Shown: one piece after another, positions 24,660-31,891 of the stretch
Layout of the letters: each line of letters starts with the position of its first letter
How positions within the stretch are numbered: position 1 is the stretch's first letter
Origin: WHSW01 sp963742205
GTDB taxonomy: Bacteria; Actinomycetota; Thermoleophilia; Solirubrobacterales; 70-9
Direction of reading: 5' to 3'
NCBI GenBank assembly: GCA_963742205.1
Contig: CAVUKZ010000009.1
Location: forward strand, 186,001-250,000
Length of the DNA: 64,000 nucleotides
Notes under the pieces: generated by a model
Database searches by the model: none
What the model saw: only the letters and a program-made list of their open reading frames with translations
What the model was told of the DNA's origin: nothing
Program-made: the position numbers and the translations under genes

Positions 24660-25253
24660 CTAGTTCTCCTGGCTGTAGGGATCCTTGGGTGAGCGGTCGG
24701 CGGAGAGCGACTCGCGCGAGCGCTCGGTGAGACGCTCGATCGCGTCCGCGAGGTGGATCGGCGCGATGTTGTAATCGTCGCGCTCGACCCGGAGCTTGTG
24801 CGCCTCCAGCAGCACCTCCGCGTGGGTGAAGCCGTGCGGGGGCTCGAAGCGATACGAGGCGAGCTCGATCAGCAGGCCGAGCGGATCCTCGAAGTAGATC
24901 GAGTCCATGAAGCCGCGGTCCTTGACCCCGCTGTGCTTGATCCCGCGTTCGTCCAGCCGCTCGACGGCCTGGCGGAAGGTCGCCTGGGACAGCGCGAACG
25001 CGAGGTGGTGCACGCAGCCGGGGTCGGTCGGCGTTCGCTCGGGGTCGGCCTCGCGATCCTCGTTGGTGAAGATCGTGATCAGCCGCCCGTCGCCGGGGTC
25101 GAAGTACAGGTGGCTCTCGGACTCGTTGTCGAGGTTCGGCTGCTCGAACACGAAGGGCATCCCCAGCACCCCCTCCCAGAAGTCGATCGACGTCTGACGG
25201 CCGGCGCCGACGATCGTGATGTGGTGGACACCCTGGCTCTGGAGCTTTCGCAC
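24660..25253 (-). CDS. VOC-family dioxygenase-like protein, 197 aa
   Basis: GTG start with GGAGG upstream. Two vicinal-oxygen-chelate modules: module 1 GVHHITIVGAGRQTSIDFWE with LYFDPGDGRLITIF, module 2 CVHHLAFALSQATFRQAVER with DSIYFEDPLGLLIELASYRF. The His in each GVHHI/CVHHL and the Glu in LLIEL are the expected metal ligands, as in ring-cleaving dioxygenases and glyoxalases. A C-terminal extension of 55 residues is acidic. Between CoA ligase and GST-like genes, which suggests work on an aromatic or thiol-conjugated intermediate. Confidence 0.85.
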   Translation of the reverse strand: MRKLQSQGVHHITIVGAGRQTSIDFWEGVLGMPFVFEQPNLDNESESHLYFDPGDGRLITIFTNEDREADPERTPTDPGCVHHLAFALSQATFRQAVERLDERGIKHSGVKDRGFMDSIYFEDPLGLLIELASYRFEPPHGFTHAEVLLEAHKLRVERDDYNIAPIHLADAIERLTERSRESLSADRSPKDPYSQEN

Positions 25254-25267
25254 TCTTCCTCCTTCGC

Positions 25268-26571
25268 TCAACGATCGACGAGCTTCGACTTGTACTCGCT
25301 GCGCTGCAGACTCTTCCACGGGACGAGCTCGACCTCGGCCTGGACCACGAGCGTCTCCCGCAGCCGGCGCCCGATCTCCTCGGCCAGCGTCGCGTCGGTC
25401 GCTGCCTCCGGGCCGAGCTCGACGGCGACCGGCAGCGGCGGCTCCTGTTTGGTTCCCGGCGCCCGGGGGCGAACCAGGATCTGGCCGCTGACGCGGGGCG
25501 CGAACGAGCTCACCACCTCGCGCACCGCAGAGGGAAAGACGTTGACGCCGCGGACGATCAGCATGTCGTCGGTGCGCCCGATGCACCGCACGCGCGGACT
25601 CGTGCGCCCGCAGGCGCAGGTCCCGGTGCGGAACTCGACGTGGTCGCGGGTGCGGAAGCGCAGCAGCGGCGCGGCCCGGTGGTCGAGATGCGTGAGCACC
25701 AGCTCGCCCCGGGCCGCCGTCGTCGACCTCGATCGCCGCACCGGACTCGGGGTCGATGAGCTCGGCATGGACCAGGCCGCGGGCGCCGAGATGCATGCCC
25801 CGCTGCTGCTCGCACTCGCCCCAGAGCGAGACCCCGATGTCGCCGATTCCCATCGCCTCGGTCACGCGCGCTCCCCAGCCGTCCTCGAGCTGGGCGCGAA
25901 AGGCGGGCTCGCCGCCACCGGGCTCGCCGGCGACCATGACCCGTCTCGACGCTGGAGGCGGCGAGGTCGATGCCACGGTCGGCGGCCCACTCGACCAGGT
26001 GTGCGGCGTAGGAGGGCGTCAGCGCCGCGGCCTCCGGGCGGAGCAGTTCAACCGCCTTCATCAACCGCTCGGTGTTGCCCGTGCCGACTGGAATCTGGCT
26101 GAGGCCGATGCGGTCGAACGCGCCGAGGGCCGCCCCGGCCACGAACGGCCCGGCGTTGTAGCTGCACACGAGGCGCTGGCCCGCGGTGACGCCCGAGGCG
26201 GCGTAGCTGCGCGCCGAGCCGGCGACCCAGTTCGCGAGGTCGTGGTCGGTCAGGGGGATGTAGCTCGGCGTGCCGGTGGTCCCGCTGGTCGAGTAGATGC
26301 GGACGATCTCGTCGCGGGCCGCGCAGAGGTGGGCGCCGATCGGGTTGTCGGCGGTGACCGTCTCGCGCAGCTCCTGCTTGGTGGTCAGGGGCAGCGCGCC
26401 GATCTCGGCGAGCCCTCCGGCCGCCTCGGCATCGCCGAACCCCGCCGCGGCAAGCTTGGGGCCGTAGAACGGCGAGCGCTCGAACAGGTACGCGAGCTGA
26501 GCGCGGTAGCTGCGGTCGTCGATCGCGAGCTGCTCCGCCCACGGCCGGGTCTCGACCTCGGGCTCGAGCAT
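25268..26571 (-). pseudogene. Phenylacetate--CoA ligase-like enzyme, two frameshifts
   Basis: Adenylate-forming enzyme of the PaaK group, making acyl-CoA thioesters from an aryl or alkyl acid. Parts in order: YRAQLAYLFERSPFYGPKL, the P-loop IYSTSGTTGTPSYIPLT, then after a frame change VMVAGEPGGGEPAFRAQLED and ARVTEAMGIGDIGVSLWGEC, then after another LLRFRTRDHVEFRTGTCACG, RCIGRTDDMLIVRGVNVFPS and the C-terminal lid ending SEYKSKLVDR. One extra base near 25946-25949 and one near 25714-25718; both removed gives 433 residues, typical for PaaK. Start codon overlaps the stop of the citrate-synthase-like gene (ATGA). Confidence 0.85.
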
Positions 26572-27362
26572 CAGCCGTCCGGCGTCCCCGGCGGCTCGTA
26601 GGTCACGGCCTCCTCGGCGGCCGCGGCCATCGGGAAGCCGATCGGCCGCTCGCGTTCCTCGGCCAGGTGGGCCAGCAGGCCGGCGGTCCGCGCGAGGATC
26701 GGCACCGACTTCACCGCGGCCGGCGCGAAGCCGAGGTCGAGCATCACCGCCGCGATCGGCATCGAGACGTTCATGGTCAGCGGCCGCCCCCAGGTGGCGG
26801 CGGCAGCGTCGCGAAACGCGCGCGCCAAGCGCACGTGCGCGCCGCTGACGTTGCGCTCGTCGGCGAGCTCGAGGATGCGCTCGGCGCGCGGGTCAAGCGG
26901 CGCGTGCACGGGATGTCCAAAGCCGGGCAGCCGCTCGCCCGCGTCGCGGACCGCAGCCGCCATCTCGGCCGCGACGGCCGCGGGGTCCTCGCCGGTGACG
27001 ACCCGGGCCTGCGCCGCCTCGAGCAGCTCGGCGCACGCCTCGGCCGTCCCGAGGATCACGGGGCCGGCGCCGCAGATCCCGGCCGCGACGGCGCCGTGGA
27101 GCGAGTTCGGGTCGGCCGCCAGGGTCATCCGGGCGGCGACGTTGGTGGGCATCATCCCGTGCTCGGCGATCGCGACGAGCAGCAGGTCGAGGAAGTACCG
27201 CTCATCGTCGGTCGGTGTGCGGCCGGTCAGCAGCAGGTGGAAGTACTCGGTGAAGCTGAGGTTTCCCATCAGCTCGCCGCAGAGGTCGCGGCCACGGACC
27301 TCGACCCGGTCCGGGTAGGCCTGGCTGATCTGGGTGACGGCGCTCCCGCCCGGCGGCGGCAT
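26571..27362 (-). CDS. Citrate synthase-like/citryl-CoA lyase family protein, 263 aa
   Basis: Short form of the citrate synthase fold: VRGRDLCGELMGNLSFTEYF, LLTGRTPTDDERYFLDLLLV, the MMPTNVAARMTLAADPNSLH-like active-site His region, VAAGICGAGPVILGT, and LPGFGHPVHAPLDPRA with the conserved GFGHP and the catalytic-type His, then TMNVSMPIAAVMLDLGFAP. Such short proteins are annotated citryl-CoA lyase or CitE-partner. First gene of the operon with CoA ligase, VOC and GST-like genes; 31 bases from the divergent MpaB-type oxygenase. Chemistry probably a C-C bond making or breaking step on a CoA ester. Confidence 0.8.
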   Translation of the reverse strand: MPPPGGSAVTQISQAYPDRVEVRGRDLCGELMGNLSFTEYFHLLLTGRTPTDDERYFLDLLLVAIAEHGMMPTNVAARMTLAADPNSLHGAVAAGICGAGPVILGTAEACAELLEAAQARVVTGEDPAAVAAEMAAAVRDAGERLPGFGHPVHAPLDPRAERILELADERNVSGAHVRLARAFRDAAAATWGRPLTMNVSMPIAAVMLDLGFAPAAVKSVPILARTAGLLAHLAEERERPIGFPMAAAAEEAVTYEPPGTPDG

Positions 27363-27381
27363 CGAGGCCGACGCTATTGCA

Positions 27382-27387
27382 TAGGCT
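27382..27387 (+). promoter_or_regulatory. -10-like TAGGCT before MpaB-type gene
   Basis: TAGGCT six bases before the GTG at 27394, preceded by ATTGCA. The gap between the two divergent genes is only 31 bases, so the promoters must overlap the neighbouring coding ends or give leaderless messages. Confidence 0.4.
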
Positions 27388-27393
27388 CGCCGG

Positions 27394-28548
27394 GTGCCGC
27401 CGCGCTGCTATCTGAACGCCGAGGCCGCCGAGATCCGCTTCGGTGACCTCGCCCGGCGCTACGCCGACGGCCTCGATCAGGAGGATCTCGCGGGCGCCGC
27501 GGCGCTGGGGGTCCTCGACGAGCTCGGCGCCGACGGCATCGAGCTGCTCGAGCGCGCGCTCGCCGACGGCTCGGCGGCGCTCGCCGACGCCCCCGAGGCT
27601 CTGCGCCGCCTGTTCGAGGAGATCGAATCGCCGGCGTTCGCCGTCGACCAGGAGCTGATCGAGCTCGGCTCGCGGGCGATCGTGCGCCACGGCTTCGGCT
27701 ACGCGGCGGCCACGCGGCAGTCGCTCTTCTGGGGCTACAGCAACGGCGCCGCGGTCAAACCCCTGGCCTGGACCGGGGAGATGCGCACGGCCGAGGCTTC
27801 GCTCGGACGCCTGGTCGAGACCGGCGAATGGCTGCAGGCGGTGATCCGGCCAGGTGCCGTGCGCCCGCATGCCGAGGGTTGGCGGGCCACGATCCGCGTG
27901 CGCCTCTTGCACGCGCGGGTACGGGCGGGCCTGCGGCGGTCCGGGCGCTGGGACGAGGCGGCGTGGGGCGCGCCGCTGAACGTCGCCGACTCGGCCTTCA
28001 CCCTGCTCGAGTTCTCGTGGATGCCGCTGCGCCTGCTGCGCCGGCTCGGCTTCACCTACACCGACCGCGAGGTCGCGGGCGTCTACGCCCTCTGGCGTTG
28101 GGTCGGGCACCTGATCGGCGTCCCGGCCGACCTCAACCCCGCTGACCCGCTCGAGGCGGGCAGGATGCTCGAGCTGCGCGAGCTCACCGCCGGGCCGCCG
28201 GATTCCGACTCGCGCGAGTTGGTCCGCGCGCTGCTGGACGGCAACCTGCAGCCTGATGGAACGGCGCTGCAGCGCGGCGCGGGCCGCCTCATGCGCGCCA
28301 TCGACCGCGCGATCGCGATCGACTCGCTGCCGTCCGGCTATCCCGAGGCGCTCGGGATCGAGCCGACGCAGGCCCGCTGGCTGCTGCCGCCCGGGATCGC
28401 CGGGGTGCGCGCAGTGGAGGCGATCCGCCGCCGGGCCTCCGGCGTCGACGCCTGGCTCACGAGCCGCAACGAGGAACTGATCCGCCGCGGCGAGAGCATG
28501 CTCAAGGAGCGCGTCGCGCTCGCCGACCGCGGCGGGCACCGCGCCTAG
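27394..28548 (+). CDS. MpaB/Lcp-type heme oxygenase family (DUF2236), 384 aa
   Basis: Family of rubber oxygenase Lcp, fungal MpaB and many actinobacterial proteins, b-type heme oxygenases that cleave C=C bonds. Visible: SLFWGYSNGAAVKPLAWTGE, TIRVRLLHARVRAGLRRSG with the heme-contacting His and Arg, FSWMPLRLLRRLGFTYTDRE and the YALWRWVGHLIGVPADLNP stretch with the axial-type His. No signal peptide. GTG start. Divergent from the CoA-ester operon and may supply its substrate; this is inference. Confidence 0.85.
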   Translation: MPPRCYLNAEAAEIRFGDLARRYADGLDQEDLAGAAALGVLDELGADGIELLERALADGSAALADAPEALRRLFEEIESPAFAVDQELIELGSRAIVRHGFGYAAATRQSLFWGYSNGAAVKPLAWTGEMRTAEASLGRLVETGEWLQAVIRPGAVRPHAEGWRATIRVRLLHARVRAGLRRSGRWDEAAWGAPLNVADSAFTLLEFSWMPLRLLRRLGFTYTDREVAGVYALWRWVGHLIGVPADLNPADPLEAGRMLELRELTAGPPDSDSRELVRALLDGNLQPDGTALQRGAGRLMRAIDRAIAIDSLPSGYPEALGIEPTQARWLLPPGIAGVRAVEAIRRRASGVDAWLTSRNEELIRRGESMLKERVALADRGGHRA

Positions 28549-28604
28549 CGCGATCGTCTGAAAAGACATGCGTCGCGGCCGCGATTTGGGGAACTCCTAA
28601 TGGT

Positions 28605-29049
28605 GTGGAAGCCCATTCGGAGGCACCTCCGAGGCCGGACCCGATCCGCCGGCTGCACGCCAGGCTCGCGGCTTGGCGGCTCGATCGCCGGCTCGCGGCT
28701 GGGGCCGACCCGCGGGCTGACGAGCTGCTCGGCTGTCGCGCCGAACAGTTGGTGCAACCCACGCTTCGCCATGTCGTCGCCGATGGGCTCCGCGAGGGCA
28801 CTCGCGCGGGCGAACCGCCGGCGTGCGTACGACGCAGCCGTACCGGTGGCTCGCGTGAGCGTGCAGATGTACGCCGACGAGCTGCTGGCGCTCGCCGCGC
28901 GCCTTGACGCCGACGGCCCGGTGAAGCCGCGAGGGGTGGCGCGGGCGAGGCTGCTTCTCCTCGACGGCACCTCGCCGCTCTACAGGGCCGCGAGCCCGCT
29001 GAAGCTCCAGAGCGCGCTTCACCGCGCCCTGAGGGGGCTGGGCGACTAG
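28605..29049 (+). pseudogene. Conserved small helical protein, frameshifted
   Basis: GTG start, first frame PRPDPIRRLHARLAAWRLDR and GADPRADELLGCRAEQLVQP, then after one extra G at 28795-28798 the frame continues ALARANRRRAYDAAVPVARV and QMYADELLALAARLDADGP to SPLKLQSALHRALRGLGD. Joined length 147 residues. Helical, cytoplasmic, no enzyme motif. I recognise this layout from other Solirubrobacterales proteins of unknown function. Confidence 0.65.
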
Positions 29050-29194
29050 CGGCGCAGGCCCCACCGGCGGTGAACGCTCGCCTGCAGAGCCAGATCCGAG
29101 GCAGCGGGGGGATGGCGTCGTCCGACTACCTTGGCCGGCGGCATCGGAGCGGTGGCCCTTGGGCCACCGCCAGTCGAAAGACAAGGGAGTGCTG

Positions 29195-30745
29195 ATGATC
29201 CAGCTTCGCGCTCGTGGGTTGCGGTCGGTGATGGTCGTGGGTCTGATGACCGGGATCGCGGTGGCAATCGTGGGCGGGTTCGCCGCCCAGGCGACGGCGG
29301 GGACGTACTCCGCGCGGTTCTGCAGCGAGGGCGCTGGGAGCGGCGATCGCGGGCCGTTCGAGCGCTTCGGCAACGAGTCCGTGTTCACGCTTGCGGACGG
29401 ATGCGGCAACGTCAACGGGCTCCGAGTGAGCCACAACGGCGGCACGCCGGCAACCGAGGGCGCCGTCGGCCGCTTCCTCGCCGAGCGCCCCGATGGGCTC
29501 ACCGTGCAGTCGATCGCCTACCGGGCGCGCGGCGAGCGCGCGGGTGGGTACTTCCCGCAGGTCGTCGGGACGACCGCGGGCGATGGCATCGGAATCGTCA
29601 ATGGCGACCAGAAGCTCGACGGTTCGTTCAAGGACTACAGGGTGACCGGCGACCTGCGCCGGTTCGGCATCCAGCTCATCTGCCAGACGGGCAAGAGCGG
29701 CTGCGGAGCGGACCCGAGCTCCCCGCCGTCGGCGGGGCTCAAGGACGTCACCTACAGCCTCACCGACCCGACGGCCCCCGCGGTCTCGATCACCGGCGGC
29801 ACCCTGCTCGAGGGCGCGGTGCAGACGGGCTCGCAGGCGCTCAGCTTCGACGCCGGCGACGCGGGCTCGGGAGTGCGACGCGTCGTGGTGGAGGTCAACG
29901 GAAAGCCCGCCGGCGCGGCGAGCAGCGACTGCAGGCTCGACGGCAACGTCGCCCTGTCGTTCCGTCCCTGTCCGGCGTCGAAGTCGGGCTCGATCAAGCT
30001 CGACACGGCCTCGAAGCCGTGGCGCAACGGGCGTAACTCGATCCGCGTCTGCGTCGAGGACGCCTCGGCGGGCAGCCAGAGCTGCACGCAGCGGTCGCGC
30101 GTCCTCGCGCTGAACGGCTGCGCGATGAACGCGGCCGCGGCGGGGACGATGACGCTCGGCTGGCACGGCAAGCGCGGCGTCGTCCGCTCGCGCCAGGGCC
30201 GAGCGCGCATGGCCGTGGCGAACCTGTTCAGCGGCGGCCGGACGCCTCTCGCTGGCGGCTCGGTGTGCTTCTCGCGTGGGATCCCGACGGACCACACCGG
30301 CGCCGAGCGGGTTCTTGCCGGGGCGGCGGTCACCGGCGCCGACGGCACGGCGGGCGTCAAGGTCCGCGGCCAGAGCAGCCGGTTTGTGCGCGCGACGTAC
30401 TTCGCCGGTCCCGAGCAGGTGATCACCAAGCGCATCCGCCTCAACGTCTCGCCCGCGATTCGCTTGGGAATTCGCAAGACGGGCAAGGTCGAAAAGGGCG
30501 ACACCGTCAGGGCCGTGGCCGTGCTGCGCGGCAAGTACAAGGCCAACCGGCGGATTTGCTTCTACGCGTCGCGGCCCGGCCGCGACAAGTTCGCCTGCGA
30601 CGAGACGGGCACCGGGGGCCGGGCGCGCGTTGGCTACAAGACCGAGAAGGCCGGCAAGCTTCGGATCTACGCCAAGGTCCCCAACCAGCGCGCGTACCCG
30701 TACAGCCGCGGGCGCTCGGTGACCAAGGTCGTGCGCGTCCGCTGA
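29195..30745 (+). CDS. Secreted Ig-like repeat protein, 516 aa
   Basis: ATG after ACAAGGGAG. Signal peptide around VMVVGLMTGIAVAIVGGFAA ending ATAGTYS. Mature part: a Cys-bearing N-terminal domain (RFCSEGAGSGDRG, CGNVNGLRV), Ig-like module with DASAGSQSCTQRSRVLALNG, and two C-terminal beta modules (RLGIRKTGKVEKGDTVRAVA, RICFYASRPGRDKFACDETG) resembling bacterial adhesive repeats. Five or more Cys pairs suggest extracellular disulfides. Surface or matrix protein; no enzyme motif. Confidence 0.75.
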   Translation: MIQLRARGLRSVMVVGLMTGIAVAIVGGFAAQATAGTYSARFCSEGAGSGDRGPFERFGNESVFTLADGCGNVNGLRVSHNGGTPATEGAVGRFLAERPDGLTVQSIAYRARGERAGGYFPQVVGTTAGDGIGIVNGDQKLDGSFKDYRVTGDLRRFGIQLICQTGKSGCGADPSSPPSAGLKDVTYSLTDPTAPAVSITGGTLLEGAVQTGSQALSFDAGDAGSGVRRVVVEVNGKPAGAASSDCRLDGNVALSFRPCPASKSGSIKLDTASKPWRNGRNSIRVCVEDASAGSQSCTQRSRVLALNGCAMNAAAAGTMTLGWHGKRGVVRSRQGRARMAVANLFSGGRTPLAGGSVCFSRGIPTDHTGAERVLAGAAVTGADGTAGVKVRGQSSRFVRATYFAGPEQVITKRIRLNVSPAIRLGIRKTGKVEKGDTVRAVAVLRGKYKANRRICFYASRPGRDKFACDETGTGGRARVGYKTEKAGKLRIYAKVPNQRAYPYSRGRSVTKVVRVR

Positions 30746-30765
30746 TCTGAGAGAATCCCGGCCCC

Positions 30766-31575
30766 GTGCTGCGCTTTCGAGGCCGTCCCGTCCACGCGCT
30801 GTTGCTGCTCGCGATCGGCTTCGCGATCGGGGCGCTGACGGTCGGAGGCGCGGTCGCCGCCCGCTACATGACGGGCGGCGACACCGAGGTGACCTCGATC
30901 AAGCTCACGGGCGGCGGGCTCCCCGACCTCGGGGGCACTTCGACCTACGGGGTCGCCGAGCTCCCGAACACGATCCGCACCTACCACGACTCCGGCGCCT
31001 ACGCGCAGGACCTCGCGGCCGTGGATTCGAAGGCGAAGTCCTCGCTCAAGAAGCAGCTGCGCAAGCTGCGCGAAGCGCCGGGACCGAGCAAGTACTCGGA
31101 GTGCAACCGCAAGGGCCGCAAGTGCCACGCCGTGAAGCCGGCGATCGTGCTCGACATCGACGAGACCTCGCTCTCCAACTACGAGGGCCTCAACGCCACG
31201 AACTTCAGCCAGGCGGGCCTGGTCTCCGGCGCGGTGGCCGGCAACGACCCGGTGATCGCGCCGACGCTCGCGCTGTACCGCTTCGCCCGCAGCAAGGGCG
31301 TCGAGGCGTTCTTCATCACCGGGCGCCCGGATGCCGTGCGAACCCCCACGGAGTCGAACCTGCAGGCGGCCGGGTTCGACCAGGGCTACTCGCTGACCAC
31401 CAAGCCCTCCGGAGCGCCACCCACGATCGAGTACAAGAGCGGCGAGCGGGCGCGGATCGAGGAGGAGCAGGGCTTCACGATCCTGGTCAACGTCGGCGAC
31501 CAGGACTCCGACCTCGCCGGCGGCCACGCGCGACGCGCGTTCAAGCTGCCGAACCCGATGTACTTCATCCCCTAG
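30766..31575 (+). CDS. HAD-type acid phosphatase (class B/Acid_phosphat_B), 269 aa
   Basis: N-terminal signal anchor HALLLLAIGFAIGALTVGGA. HAD motif I is AIVLDIDETSLSNYEG (DxDxT, nucleophile and acid Asp), motif II FFITGRPDAVRTPTESNL, motif III Lys in YKSGERARIEEEQGF and motif IV NVGDQDSDLAGG. An extracytoplasmic phosphatase that releases phosphate from nucleotides or other monoesters. GTG start 20 bases after the upstream secreted-protein gene; likely cotranscribed. Confidence 0.9.
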   Translation: MLRFRGRPVHALLLLAIGFAIGALTVGGAVAARYMTGGDTEVTSIKLTGGGLPDLGGTSTYGVAELPNTIRTYHDSGAYAQDLAAVDSKAKSSLKKQLRKLREAPGPSKYSECNRKGRKCHAVKPAIVLDIDETSLSNYEGLNATNFSQAGLVSGAVAGNDPVIAPTLALYRFARSKGVEAFFITGRPDAVRTPTESNLQAAGFDQGYSLTTKPSGAPPTIEYKSGERARIEEEQGFTILVNVGDQDSDLAGGHARRAFKLPNPMYFIP

Positions 31576-31591
31576 CGGGGAAGCGTCACTG

Positions 31592-31882
31592 CTACTGGGT
31601 CTGCGCCGCGGCCCATTCGCGCAGCCGCGGGGAGTGCTGCATCGTCGCCGGGCCGACCTCGACCACCGCGTCGGCCGGGATGTTGGCCCGCCGTGCCGCC
31701 GCGAGGATCTCGTCCGGGGAGGGCGCCTCGTACAAGCAGTAGGTCCGGCGCCGGTCGGCGCTCAGGAAGGAGAAGAGCCAGCGGACCCCCTCCTCGGCGT
31801 TGATCTCCTCGATCAGGTTGACGTCGTCGTCGGTGAGCTCAAGCTGCTCGGCGAAGGCCCGCTCGATCATGAAGAGCGGCAT
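31592..31882 (-). CDS. DUF4242 (SCO4226-like) small protein, 96 aa
   Basis: Matches the DUF4242 ferredoxin-like family, which includes the nickel-binding SCO4226 of Streptomyces: MPLFMIERAFAEQLELTDDD, GVRWLFSFLSADRRRTYCLY, YEAPSPDEILAAARRANIPA. Located nine bases downstream of the large LuxR regulator on the same strand; possibly cotranscribed. Role unknown. Confidence 0.85.
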   Translation of the reverse strand: MPLFMIERAFAEQLELTDDDVNLIEEINAEEGVRWLFSFLSADRRRTYCLYEAPSPDEILAAARRANIPADAVVEVGPATMQHSPRLREWAAAQTQ

Positions 31883-31891
31883 GGCCCGATC

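Noticed and set aside
24660..25976. Apparent fusion of a CoA-ligase segment to the VOC protein
   Set aside because: Caused by frameshifts in the ligase gene; the VOC gene has its own GTG and GGAGG site and the ligase parts align in other frames.
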